Assembly: GCF_048323695.1 (NCBI RefSeq)
Contig: NZ_JBLWFT010000001.1
Location: 248,001-312,000, forward strand
DNA: 64,000 bases
Source: Aquisalimonas sp007126095
GTDB lineage: Bacteria; Pseudomonadota; Gammaproteobacteria; Nitrococcales; Aquisalimonadaceae
Direction: 5' to 3'
Positions 1-8,186 of the stretch are shown here, in pieces (position 1 is the first letter of the stretch; every line of letters starts with the position of its first letter). The position numbers were made by a program, and so were the translations under genes. The notes beneath the pieces were generated by a model. It worked only from the letters and a program-made list of their open reading frames with translations. It did no database searches and was not told the DNA's origin.

Positions 1-41
1 GCCGGGGCGGTGCCGGCTGTCTGCGCTGTCTCTGCAGTCAT
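1..41 (-). CDS. Start of a probable LIV-type ABC transporter ATP-binding protein (partial)
   Basis: An ATG on the minus strand at 39-41 opens a frame that runs off the window edge; the visible residues are MTAETAQTAGTAPA. A GGGGA stretch about 10 nt before the ATG could be its ribosome binding site. It lies just downstream of livG, ligase, livH, livM and binding-protein genes, an operon otherwise missing its second ATPase. Identification as LivF rests only on that gene order, since no domain is visible in 13 codons. Confidence 0.4.
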   Translation of the reverse strand, partial: MTAETAQTAGTAP

Positions 42-63
42 GAACGTATTCCCCGTCGTGTGC

Positions 64-93
64 CGGCCCGCCGGCGCCTGCGCCGGCGGGCCG
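64..93 (-). terminator. 13-bp perfect hairpin after the binding-protein gene
   Basis: Arms at 64-76 and 81-93 pair perfectly around a 4-nt loop, 7 nt after the stop codon of the LivK-like gene. No T-run follows on the minus strand. It may therefore act as an mRNA stabiliser or attenuator setting binding-protein dosage above the downstream ATPase, rather than as a full terminator. Confidence 0.45.
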
Positions 94-100
94 TCTGCCG

Positions 101-1348
101 TTAGCGGCCTTCGCGGAAGCCCGCCGCGTCTTCGCGGATTTCTTCCCAGACCAGGTCCTGGTAGGAGTGGAACCAGTCGGTGATCGGCTCCCAGCTGTCG
201 CCGTTCCATTCGGTGACACGGCCGTAGCCACCGCCCTGGTGGTCCTCTTCCGAGAACGACACCGGCGGCATCATGCCCTCGGCGTCGAAGTTGTCGATCA
301 TCCGCAGGCCGTCACGCAGTTTTTCCCCGGTCAGCGGAGCGCCGTATTCCTCCAGAGCGAGGCGTGCTCCCTCCACCGCCACGGCCATGGTCGCCACGCC
401 GATGTTGTAGTAAGTGGTGCCGACGTTCTCGGCCTCACCGGTGCCTTCACCGGCGTCGATGACCTGCTCCTGGATGCGCTCGATGATGGGGTAGTCGGTA
501 CCGGTGGCAACGGCTTCGTAACGCTTCAGACCCTGGGCCCGGTCAACGCCGATGGTGCGCGCGTCCGTCTCGGCCATCCACACCACTGAGAGTATCTGCG
601 ACGGGTCGATGCCGTTGCGGATCGCCGTCTGCACAGAGACGGCCTGACCGCCACCGGCGCCCCAGATCAGCACGTGATCCGGCTGGTAGCGGCGGACATC
701 CGACCAGGTGCTCGACTGCTCGTTGCCCGGGCTCGGATAGGCGAATGTGCGCAGCTCGAACCCTTCGCTCTCGGCGAGCTTCTCGAGCACGGGAACGGGT
801 TCCCGGCCGAATGGCGAGTCGATGTAGACGTGCGCGATGCGCTTGCCTTCCAGGCCGCCCTCATTCTCTTTGATGTACTCGGCCAGAATGGTCGCCTGCG
901 ACCAGTATGTGGCCATCAGCGGAAAGATGTACGGGAAGGTGGTGCCGTCGCTGGCGTCGCCGCGCCCGTGGAGCGCCGTGATCATGACGATCTCGTCATC
1001 CAGGACCCGGTTCACGGCGGCGCGGGAGACCGGTGTGCTGAGGAAGTCCACCAGCACGGCGCCCTCGCGCCGGGCACGGTTGTACGCTTCAAGGCCGCGC
1101 TGCGGCTCGTTGCCGGTGTCGCGCACGAGGGCCTCGAACATGTGCCCGTCGATGCCGCCCTCGGCATTGATCAGTTTCAGGTAATCCCGCTGCCCCTGGT
1201 TGTACTCATCCGTGAGGAACGTGTAGACGGCGGTAAAATCCTGGAGCAGGGCAAACTTGATGGTGTCGTTGTCCGCCTTTGCGGTCCCGCCAAAGGCGAG
1301 TGCCGCGGCGGCGACCGTGCCGGTCAGAGCCTTGGTGATGCTGCGCAT
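101..1348 (-). CDS. livK: LIV-type ABC transporter substrate-binding protein
   Basis: Periplasmic ligand-binding component of a branched-chain-amino-acid-type (HAAT) ABC importer, 415 aa. The N-terminus is a clear signal peptide: MRS, a hydrophobic alanine-rich core, then a cut after about residue 25 (TAKA|DND). The mature part has the Peripla_BP_6 fold pattern, opening with IKFALLQDFTAVYTFL and followed by alternating Rossmann-like segments. The start has a strong ribosome binding site (GAGGAGGAGA, 5-8 nt upstream). It follows livM and precedes a probable livF. The operon includes an acyl-CoA ligase, so the ligand may be a carboxylic acid (aliphatic or aromatic) rather than leucine. The gene name denotes the family, not proven specificity. 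Confidence 0.85.
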   Translation of the reverse strand: MRSITKALTGTVAAAALAFGGTAKADNDTIKFALLQDFTAVYTFLTDEYNQGQRDYLKLINAEGGIDGHMFEALVRDTGNEPQRGLEAYNRARREGAVLVDFLSTPVSRAAVNRVLDDEIVMITALHGRGDASDGTTFPYIFPLMATYWSQATILAEYIKENEGGLEGKRIAHVYIDSPFGREPVPVLEKLAESEGFELRTFAYPSPGNEQSSTWSDVRRYQPDHVLIWGAGGGQAVSVQTAIRNGIDPSQILSVVWMAETDARTIGVDRAQGLKRYEAVATGTDYPIIERIQEQVIDAGEGTGEAENVGTTYYNIGVATMAVAVEGARLALEEYGAPLTGEKLRDGLRMIDNFDAEGMMPPVSFSEEDHQGGGYGRVTEWNGDSWEPITDWFHSYQDLVWEEIREDAAGFREGR

Positions 1349-1384
1349 GGTGTCTCCTCCTCGTTTTGTTGTTTTCCCGGTCGT

Positions 1385-2458
1385 TCAGCTCCGTGAGTGG
1401 CGGAACGGCCAGACCAGGAAGTATTTCCTGATGTTGTCGTAGATCTTGGCAAGCCCCAGGGGCTCGAACAGCAGGAAGCCGATAATCAGCGCGCCATAGG
1501 CCATCAGCGGGATGTGCGCCAGCAGGTTCGTGGACACTGACAGCCAGCCCTGGATGGCCGCGTACGCGACCACGTTCGTCAGGAATATCGGCGCCAGCAG
1601 GACGAATCCGGCACCAAGATAGGCGCCGATGACACTGCCGAGCCCGCCCACGAGAACCATGGCCACCAGCTGGATCGAGACGTTGAAACCGAACTGCTCC
1701 GGCGTTACCGCCTGGTAATAGCAGAATGCCAGCACGGCGCCACTGACCCCGCCCAGGAACGAACTGGTGAAGAATGCCAGCAGCTTGTACTTGAAGCTGT
1801 TCACGCCGATGATCGATGCCGCGTAGTCCTTGTCACGCACGGCGACCAGGGCGCGGCCGAAACTGGTGCGTTTGATGTTGAGCACCAGCAGGGTCACGAT
1901 CACGGCCCAGAGCAGGGCGCCGTAGTACAGTGCGGCATCGCTCTGCATGGGCACGAACAGGAAGGTCACGTCCGGCGTCTGCAGCGTGGCCTGGGCGCCC
2001 CCGGAGATGGCCGGCACGTTGATGATCACCCAGTCCACCAGGTACTGCATGGCGAGGGTTGCCATCACCAGATACAGGCCCTTGACGCGCAGCGCCGCCG
2101 CACCGAACAGACAGCCAATGAATGCGGCCGTCAGACCTGCGCCGATCAGCGCGATCTCGAACGGCCAGCCGGCCCGGACGATATGGATGCTCGAGTAGGC
2201 GCCGATGGCCATGACGGCGGCGAAGCCGAAGTGCAGCTGGCCCGCGATCCCCATCAGCAGCGTCAGTGACAGCGCTGCTGCACTCCAGACCAGCCAGGGC
2301 AGCATGTAGCTGCTGAGGTAGAGGTCCGACATGTACAGCGGTGCGGCCACCGCGAGCGCCAGCAGGATCCAGACCTGCCAGCGGTCGGTCGGCACCGGCC
2401 ACAGGCGCCGGGCGGTCTCGTAGCGGGTGTGGTGGACTCCGGACAGTCGATAGAACAT
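1385..2458 (-). CDS. livM: LIV-type ABC transporter permease LivM
   Basis: Inner-membrane permease of a branched-chain-amino-acid-type importer, 357 aa with 8-10 predicted hydrophobic segments. The LivM-typical stretch GIAGQLHFGFAAVMAIGAY is at about residues 70-90 and the EAA-type cytoplasmic loop at about 200-225 (SFGRALVAVRDKDYAASIIG). It starts 5 nt after livH ends and its ribosome binding site (AGAGGG) lies within the end of livH, so the two are translationally coupled. Both permease halves are intact, so the transporter is probably functional. Confidence 0.9.
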   Translation of the reverse strand: MFYRLSGVHHTRYETARRLWPVPTDRWQVWILLALAVAAPLYMSDLYLSSYMLPWLVWSAAALSLTLLMGIAGQLHFGFAAVMAIGAYSSIHIVRAGWPFEIALIGAGLTAAFIGCLFGAAALRVKGLYLVMATLAMQYLVDWVIINVPAISGGAQATLQTPDVTFLFVPMQSDAALYYGALLWAVIVTLLVLNIKRTSFGRALVAVRDKDYAASIIGVNSFKYKLLAFFTSSFLGGVSGAVLAFCYYQAVTPEQFGFNVSIQLVAMVLVGGLGSVIGAYLGAGFVLLAPIFLTNVVAYAAIQGWLSVSTNLLAHIPLMAYGALIIGFLLFEPLGLAKIYDNIRKYFLVWPFRHSRS

Positions 2459-2463
2459 GGGAT

Positions 2464-3345
2464 TCAGACCCTCTCGATGTCTTCGCGGCCGAAGATGCCG
2501 TGCGGCCGGATCATGATGGTGAACAGGATGATCAGCGAGGTGACCACGTCACGGGTGCCGCCACCCACGATAGGGTCCACGTAACCCGGGATGACGCTGC
2601 CGAGAATGCCGACGATCAGCCCGGCCACAAGCACGCCGATGATGCTGTCCAGCCCGCCCAGAATCACCACGGCCACCGCCGGGAACAGCAGCGTCGACAG
2701 CGTCCAGTCCACCCCCTGTACCGAGCCCCAGAGCGCGCCGGCGGCAACGGCGGAGATGCCGGCGAGCCCCCAGGAGATGCCCACCGCGCGCTCCACGGAT
2801 ATGCCCACCGACCAGCTCGAGACGTGATCGTCCGACACCGCTCGCAGCTTGGTGCCGAGCCGGGTGCGGAAGAACAGCAGTGACAGCCCCACGAGAATCA
2901 TCGCCACGATGCCGCCAACCAGGTAATCGCGGTTGATGAACACGTCACCGACGATCACCGGGGTGAGCGGGATGCCCAGGTCCAGGGACTTGGGCGATGC
3001 GCCGAGCAGCCCCGGCCCGAGGCCGCGCAGGAAGATCTCCAGACCGAGGGTGAGCATGACGATCATGATGATCGGTTGCCCCACCATCTTGCGCAGCAGC
3101 AGGCGCTCGGCCAGGAGGCCGAAGCCGAACATCGCCGCTGCCGCCAGTGCAATGGCGAGATACAGGGGCAGTCCGGCCATGCTTGCGAGCATCCAGATGG
3201 CGTAGGCGCCGATCATGACCATGGCGCCCTGGGCCAGATTGGGTACGCCGGCGGACTTGTAGATCAGCACGATGCCAAGCGCCGTCAGGCTGTACATCAG
3301 CCCGGTGAGGGCGCCGTTGATGAGCAGTTCGAGAAAGTACGCCAT
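2464..3345 (-). CDS. livH: LIV-type ABC transporter permease LivH
   Basis: Second permease subunit, 293 aa, the normal LivH length. The N-terminus (LINGALTGLMYSLTALGIVLIY) and the motif GVPNLAQGAMVMIGAY are typical of LivH; the EAA-like loop is near residues 175-200 (RTRLGTKLRAVSDDHVSSWSV is its core). The ribosome binding site GAGGCAAGG lies just before the ATG. It follows the acyl-CoA ligase with a 9-nt gap and pairs with LivM to form the membrane channel of the same transporter. Confidence 0.9.
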   Translation of the reverse strand: MAYFLELLINGALTGLMYSLTALGIVLIYKSAGVPNLAQGAMVMIGAYAIWMLASMAGLPLYLAIALAAAAMFGFGLLAERLLLRKMVGQPIIMIVMLTLGLEIFLRGLGPGLLGASPKSLDLGIPLTPVIVGDVFINRDYLVGGIVAMILVGLSLLFFRTRLGTKLRAVSDDHVSSWSVGISVERAVGISWGLAGISAVAAGALWGSVQGVDWTLSTLLFPAVAVVILGGLDSIIGVLVAGLIVGILGSVIPGYVDPIVGGGTRDVVTSLIILFTIMIRPHGIFGREDIERV

Positions 3346-3354
3346 AACCTTGCC

Positions 3355-5322
3355 TCACTTGTTCCCGGCTGCGGGCAGATCGCGGATGGCGAGATGGCGG
3401 CGGAGGACGCCGGACTCGCCGGTTTCATAGGTAATCCGGGCCTCGTACTCGATCTCGGTGCGCCCGTCGTAGAGCGCCTCGATGATCGGCGCGTAGTGCT
3501 TGTCGATCACGTTCCGACGCAGTTTCCGAGTTCGGGTGACCTCCCCGTCATCCGGGTCGAACTCCTTGTGGAGATTGACGAAGCGGCGGATCTGCAAGCC
3601 CTCCGGCAACTTCGTGTTGACGTGCGTGATCACGCCCTGAAGCCGGTCGTACACCTCGCTCTTCTGCGACAGATCGGCGTAGGAGGTGTAGGGCACGCCG
3701 TTCTCCTCAGCCCAGTGGCCTACGGCGTCGATGTCGATGCAGACGATGGCGGTGAGGTGATCACGCCCTTCGCCGACCACGCAGACATCCTTGATGTACT
3801 GGCTGAACTTGAGGTGGTTCTCCACATAGGTGGGGATGAACCGTTCGCCGGCGGCGGTATACACCACCTCGGAGACGCGGCCCAGCACCACGATCTGACC
3901 GTCCTCTTCCAGATAGCCGGCGTCGCCGGTGTGCAGCCAGCCGTCCTGCAGGGTCTCCGCCGTCGACTCCGGCTTGTTGTAATAGCCGTCGAAGACGTTG
4001 TCGCCGCGCATGATGATCTCGCCGTCGTCGCTGATCCGCACCTCGACTCCGGGGAACGCCTTGCCCACGGTGTGGAGCTTCAGCGTGTCCGGGTCCTGGG
4101 CGGCGCAAAGGGCGCAGTTTTCCGTCTGACCGTAGAACTGTCTGAGGTTGAGGCCGAGGGCGCGGAAGAACAGGAACACCTCCTCACCGATGGCCTCGCC
4201 CGCCGTGTAGGGGCGTTGGACGCGCCCCAGGCCGAGCTGGTCCTTGATCGGGCCGTAGACCAGAATCTCGCCCAGCGCGCGCCAGATCCGTTCACCGCTG
4301 CTCGGCGCCTCGCCGTTCAGACGGCGGCGCTCCAGCTCCACGGCGAACGGCATGAACCGGTTGTAGAGCCAGCGCTTGAAACCGGTGGACTCGTCAATGC
4401 CCACCTGGATGCGGGTGAGCATGTTCGACCACGCGCGAGGCGAGCTGAAGTAGAGGGTGGGTGCGATCTCGCGCAGGTCGTGCAGGGCGGTCTCCTGCCG
4501 CTCCGGGATGTTGACCGAGAACTGCAGCGCGATGGCCGCACCCACGGAGAAGATGAAATCCCCCACCCAGGCCAGGGGCAGGTAGGCCATGTGGATTTCA
4601 CCCTGGTCGAAGTAGCCCGCCGCCGCCGCGTTGCGCACCCCGGCCAGGATATGGCCGTGTTTCAGCGGGATGCCCTTGGGCGCGCCGGTGGTCCCGGACG
4701 AGTGCAGCAGTACCGCCACGTCGTGGACGGTCGCGCGGCCCGTGAGCGACTCCCGCAGCGAGGCGTCGCCTTCCAGGCGTTTGCGCCCTTCTGCCGCAAT
4801 ATCACGGAAGGCGGCCACGCCGGACGGCTCCTTGCCGGCCAGGCCGCGCGGGTCGTCGTAGATGACCAGCTCCAGCTCCGGGTAGGATTCGCGGATCTGC
4901 AGCAGCTTGTCCACCTGCTCCTGATCCTCCGCCATGGCGAACCGGATCCCCTCACGGCGGAGCTGGTCCGCGACCTCGTCGGGAGTGGTATCCGGGTAGG
5001 CGGGGGAGGGGACGGCGCGCAGTGCCACCGCGCCGAGCATGCCGAAGTACAGCGCCGGGCGGTTGTCACCGATGACGAGAATGTTGTCTTCCTCCCCCAC
5101 GCCGCGGGCTTCGAGTCCGGCCGCGAAGCAGAGCACCTGATCCAGGTACTCGGCCCAGGTGTACTCCTGCCAGATGCCCTGGTCCCGCTCGCGCATGGCA
5201 ATCCGGTCAGGGTACTCGCGGGCGTTCCTGGCCAGCAGATTGATCAGGTGATCGTCGTGCTGCCAGTTGGGGTGGAGCGCCGCAGGGTTCGTCTCGTTCG
5301 CAAGCTGCTGTTCAGGCTGCAT
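3355..5322 (-). CDS. Long-chain acyl-CoA synthetase (AMP-binding, FadD15-like) inside the LIV operon
   Basis: ATP-dependent CoA ligase of the ANL superfamily, 655 aa. The P-loop-like AMP-binding signature LLHSSGTTGAPKGIPLKHG is at about residue 205. The adenylation motif (RQFYGQTENCAL) and the hinge aspartate motif (DGWLHTGDAGYLEEDGQIVV) follow, and the C-terminal lysine region ends in TRTRKLRRNVI. The length and the C-terminal extension match the long-chain/bacterial FadD15 type. An upstream ATG at 5352 is possible, but 5322 has GGAAGAG spaced 5 nt from the ATG and overlaps livG by only 11 nt. Lying between livG and livH, it probably activates the imported acid as it arrives. The exact substrate cannot be read from sequence. 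Confidence 0.85.
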   Translation of the reverse strand: MQPEQQLANETNPAALHPNWQHDDHLINLLARNAREYPDRIAMRERDQGIWQEYTWAEYLDQVLCFAAGLEARGVGEEDNILVIGDNRPALYFGMLGAVALRAVPSPAYPDTTPDEVADQLRREGIRFAMAEDQEQVDKLLQIRESYPELELVIYDDPRGLAGKEPSGVAAFRDIAAEGRKRLEGDASLRESLTGRATVHDVAVLLHSSGTTGAPKGIPLKHGHILAGVRNAAAAGYFDQGEIHMAYLPLAWVGDFIFSVGAAIALQFSVNIPERQETALHDLREIAPTLYFSSPRAWSNMLTRIQVGIDESTGFKRWLYNRFMPFAVELERRRLNGEAPSSGERIWRALGEILVYGPIKDQLGLGRVQRPYTAGEAIGEEVFLFFRALGLNLRQFYGQTENCALCAAQDPDTLKLHTVGKAFPGVEVRISDDGEIIMRGDNVFDGYYNKPESTAETLQDGWLHTGDAGYLEEDGQIVVLGRVSEVVYTAAGERFIPTYVENHLKFSQYIKDVCVVGEGRDHLTAIVCIDIDAVGHWAEENGVPYTSYADLSQKSEVYDRLQGVITHVNTKLPEGLQIRRFVNLHKEFDPDDGEVTRTRKLRRNVIDKHYAPIIEALYDGRTEIEYEARITYETGESGVLRRHLAIRDLPAAGNK

Positions 5323-6115
5323 CGTTGCTCTTCCCGATGTAGGCCGCGACAACGGCGGGGTCCTTGATCGCGTCCCGGGCCGTGCCTTCGGCGATCTTCT
5401 CGCCGTTGTTGAGCACGGCCACGCGGTCGCAAATGGCGGTGACCACGTCCATGTGATGCTCGATGAGCAGGATGGTGAGGTTCAGTGCCTCCTGGGCATC
5501 CAGGATGAAGCGCACCATGTACTCCTTCTCTTCCTGGTTCATGCCTGCCATGGGCTCGTCCAGGATCAGAAACCGCGGTTCCGCGGCCAGCGCCCGCGCC
5601 AGTTCCACGCGTTTCTGCATGCCGAGCGGAATGACGTCCACCGGTTCGTCGCGAACGCTCTCCAGCTGCAGCAGGTCGATGATCTCCTCGACCTGCCGGC
5701 GGTGGGCCACTTCCTCCTTCTGCGCCCACCACCAATAGAACAGCGATGCCAGCGCGCTGGGGCGCATGAAGATGTGCCGCCCGAGGAGAATGTTGTCCAG
5801 CACGCTCATGCCCTTGAACAGCGCCACGTTCTGGAACGTGCGGGCGATGCCTCGTGAGGCGACCTGATAGGGTTTGAGGTGATTGATGGCGGCGCCTTCG
5901 AAGACGATCCGGCCTTCCTGGGGCGGGTAGAAGCCCGTGACGGCGTTGACCAGGGTGGTCTTGCCGGAGCCGTTCGGACCGACAAGTCCGAAGATCTCCC
6001 CCTGGCGAATGCCGAGATCGATTCCTTTCAGGGCCTTCAGGCCGCCGAAGCGGCGCACGACCTGCTCACAGGCGAGCGTGACGCCGTCATGCGTCGTCTG
6101 ATCCGTCGTATCCAC
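5312..6115 (-). CDS. livG: LIV-type ABC transporter ATP-binding protein LivG
   Basis: Cytoplasmic ATPase of the importer, 267 aa. Walker A is GPNGSGKT, Walker B RFLILDEP, and the H-loop lies in LIEHHMDVV. The signature is IPLGMQKRVELARAL, a divergent form of the usual LSxGQ loop that is common in LivG proteins paired with acyl-CoA ligases. A GTG at 6154 would add 13 residues, but the GTG at 6113-6115 has AGAGGA 7 nt upstream and is preferred. It is the first gene of the operon, and its stop overlaps the ligase start. Confidence 0.85.
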   Translation of the reverse strand: MDTTDQTTHDGVTLACEQVVRRFGGLKALKGIDLGIRQGEIFGLVGPNGSGKTTLVNAVTGFYPPQEGRIVFEGAAINHLKPYQVASRGIARTFQNVALFKGMSVLDNILLGRHIFMRPSALASLFYWWWAQKEEVAHRRQVEEIIDLLQLESVRDEPVDVIPLGMQKRVELARALAAEPRFLILDEPMAGMNQEEKEYMVRFILDAQEALNLTILLIEHHMDVVTAICDRVAVLNNGEKIAEGTARDAIKDPAVVAAYIGKSNDAA

Positions 6116-6209
6116 GGAGTGATCCTCTTGTCGCTGCGTTGTTGTTGGAGCCACTGTTGCCGCGGCTCTCTCCTCCTGTCATCCCCGCAGGGGCAGCGAG
6201 GCGGAGTAA

Positions 6210-6226
6210 TGACGCTTACGTAAACG
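6210..6226 (+). promoter_or_regulatory. Operator copy 1, TGACGCTTACGTAAACG
   Basis: This 17-bp site matches the one at 6284-6300 exactly, in opposite orientation, with a TTACGTAA palindromic core. It lies about 90 nt before livG, downstream of the predicted promoter, where a bound regulator could block or loop. Confidence 0.6.
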
Positions 6227-6272
6227 GAAAGCAATTCACGCTCGCATTCGTCGTTACTGCGCCTAGAACCAG

Positions 6273-6301
6273 AACATAGGTATCGTTTACGTAAGCGTCA
6301 A
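6273..6301 (-). promoter_or_regulatory. Predicted promoter of the liv operon with an operator in its spacer
   Basis: Read leftwards, TTGACG (6296-6301) and TATGTT (6273-6278) are spaced 17 nt as -35 and -10 elements. The second copy of the 17-bp operator (6284-6300) covers the -35 and most of the spacer. An operator inside the spacer suits a MerR-type activator or a simple repressor. The half-sites resemble my recollection of the LiuR (MerR family) motif of branched-chain/fatty-acid regulons, but that match is unverified. Confidence 0.55.
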
Positions 6302-6316
6302 GTGTGACTTGTAGTG

Positions 6317-6338
6317 CGCTGCGGCAAGTGCCGCAGCG
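6317..6338 (-). terminator. Hairpin after the SDR gene
   Basis: Ten-base perfect arms (6317-6326 and 6329-6338, CGCTGCGGCA and its complement) lie 19 nt after the SDR stop and before the liv promoter. There is no T-run, so it is a probable but unproven transcription end separating the SDR unit from the liv operon. Confidence 0.45.
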
Positions 6339-6356
6339 ACGGGGCGGGAGAGGGAA

Positions 6357-7103
6357 TCAGCCCTGAACGTGCTGCGTGTTGCCGCCGTCCACGACCACCT
6401 GGGAGCCGGTGATGAAGCTGGCGGCGGGACTGGCGAGAAAGGCGACGGTGTTGGCAATCTCCTGCGGGGTGCCGAGCCGGCCCATGGGGTTGCGTTTGAG
6501 CACCCGGGCGAACTGGTCCGGGTCGCCCTGCTGCACGCGGTCCCAGATGCCGCCGGGGAAGAGAATGTCGCCGGGCGCCACGGCGTTGACGCGCACCCCT
6601 TTCTTCACCAGCTTCATGGACAGGGATTTCATGTAGTGGCTCATGGCCGCCTTGATGGCGCCATAGGCGGCCAGCGGGGGCACCCCGACCATGCCGGCGA
6701 TGGAGCTGATGTAGACCACCGCCGCGCGGTCGGACTCCAGCAGGTGGGGCAGCACCGTATCCACCTCGGAGACGGTGCCGAGGATGTCCGTGTCCACCAT
6801 GGCCTTCCAGTCGGTGGTCATGGCGCTGACGTTCGGGATGAAGATGTCCAGGCCGCCAAAGGCGTCGGTGACGTCGCCGACCCAGCCGGAGAAGGCAGCG
6901 TGGTCGCTCACGTCCAGCGCGCGCCCGATGGCCTTGCCGGGGAGCGGCTCGAGCCGCTCGAGCATGGCATCGACCTTGTCCTGGCTTCGCGAACAGATGG
7001 CTACATGACACCCCTCCTGCGCGAGAGTCTCCGCTATGGCCGCGCCGATGCCTGCCGTGCTGCCGGTAATCAGCGCCCGGGCGCCGTTGAGTCCAAGATC
7101 CAT
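6357..7103 (-). CDS. SDR family oxidoreductase
   Basis: Classical short-chain dehydrogenase/reductase, 248 aa, NAD(P)-dependent. The cofactor motif TGSTAGIG starts at about residue 14, the active-site serine lies in VVYISSIAG, and the YxxxK pair lies in YGAIKAAM. The C-terminus has the family ending GSQVVVDGG. The start at 7103 has a strong GGAGG site 5 nt upstream; the frame extends 30 codons further with no signal. It resembles FabG-like reductases, but substrate specificity is not readable. It lies between an EamA transporter and the liv operon, on the same strand. Confidence 0.85.
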   Translation of the reverse strand: MDLGLNGARALITGSTAGIGAAIAETLAQEGCHVAICSRSQDKVDAMLERLEPLPGKAIGRALDVSDHAAFSGWVGDVTDAFGGLDIFIPNVSAMTTDWKAMVDTDILGTVSEVDTVLPHLLESDRAAVVYISSIAGMVGVPPLAAYGAIKAAMSHYMKSLSMKLVKKGVRVNAVAPGDILFPGGIWDRVQQGDPDQFARVLKRNPMGRLGTPQEIANTVAFLASPAASFITGSQVVVDGGNTQHVQG

Positions 7104-7131
7104 GCTGCCTCCGTTACGTTGTTGTTTGTGC

Positions 7132-8052
7132 TCACTGCTTGCCGGCAGTCGGCTGCCGCACGGCCATGGCCACACCAAACACCGCCACGGCAATGCCCGT
7201 CAATGCCATGGGACCGAGCCGCTCGCCGAAGAGAATCCAGGCCTCCACCGCCGTGACCGGTGGCACCAGGTAGAACAGGCTCGCCACACGCGAGGCCTCA
7301 CCGCGCCGGATCAGCGCCATGAGCAGCAGGATGGCGGCGATGGACAGCCCGAAAATCAGCCAGCCGAGGGTAAGCACGAAGGTCAGCGTCCACTCGATCT
7401 CGCGCGTCTCGAACACCAGCGCGGCCAGGCCGAGCACCAGCGATGCGCCCACGAACTGGATGAACGTGCCGGTGGTCAGCGGCATCTCGGTGCAGTAGCG
7501 CTTCTGGTACAGAGTGCCGATGGAGATGCCGAGCAGGGCGAGTGCTGCCGCAAGCAGTGCCACGGGGCCGAAGCCGGTGAACAGCGTTGCCGGGTCCGCC
7601 AGGTCCAGTTGCTCGCCGAGGACCAGGGTGATGCCCGCCAGGCCCAGGATGATCCCGATCCACTGATTACGGTTGATGCGCTCGCCGAGCCAGGAGCGTG
7701 CCAGCGCCGCGGTCACCAGCGGCTGCAGGCCGACGATCAGCGCCGTGACGCCAGCGGGCATGCCCTGGTCGATGGCCGAGAAGACGCCACCGAGGTAGGC
7801 CGCATGTACCAGCACCCCGGCGACACCGATGTGCAGCCAGGCCTTAAGGGTGCGCGGCCAGACCTCCCGCATGACGCGGATGATGAGATAGAGCACCACC
7901 AGCGTGCAGAGAAACCGGATGGTCAGGAACGTGAACGGCTCGGCATAGGGCAGTCCGAACCGGGCGCCGATGAACCCGGTGCTCCAGAGCAGCACGAACA
8001 GGATCGGCATGGCCCGGATCCAGAGACCCTGGGTTGCAGCGGATACGGCCAA
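7132..8052 (-). CDS. EamA/DMT family transporter
   Basis: Drug/metabolite-superfamily exporter, 306 aa with about ten hydrophobic segments in two EamA repeats. The first repeat has WSTGFIGARFGLPYAEPFTF and the second ends in GIAVAVFGVAMAV. A TTG start at 8052 is chosen because AAGGAGA sits 7 nt upstream; the next ATG (8010) has no clear ribosome binding site and a GTG at 8076 lies upstream of the site. It is transcribed away from a second EamA gene at 8187, with a shared 134-bp promoter region. Substrate unknown. Confidence 0.75.
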   Translation of the reverse strand: MAVSAATQGLWIRAMPILFVLLWSTGFIGARFGLPYAEPFTFLTIRFLCTLVVLYLIIRVMREVWPRTLKAWLHIGVAGVLVHAAYLGGVFSAIDQGMPAGVTALIVGLQPLVTAALARSWLGERINRNQWIGIILGLAGITLVLGEQLDLADPATLFTGFGPVALLAAALALLGISIGTLYQKRYCTEMPLTTGTFIQFVGASLVLGLAALVFETREIEWTLTFVLTLGWLIFGLSIAAILLLMALIRRGEASRVASLFYLVPPVTAVEAWILFGERLGPMALTGIAVAVFGVAMAVRQPTAGKQ

Positions 8053-8186
8053 GAGATGTCTCCTTCCAACCGGCACGGAATCGCCCCGGAGTGTATCAGC
8101 TCGGGCCGGGCCGTGATCGCGCTTGGCGCACGCGCCGGTTCGGGGTAGCCTTCGCGCCCTCGGCTTCGCGGAGGGATACCCGGCTC

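Noticed and set aside
3076..5367. 763-codon plus-strand open frame antisense to the acyl-CoA ligase
   Set aside because: It is a by-product of high GC content on the opposite strand. The minus-strand ligase has all ANL motifs and a ribosome binding site; the plus-strand product has no recognisable domain.
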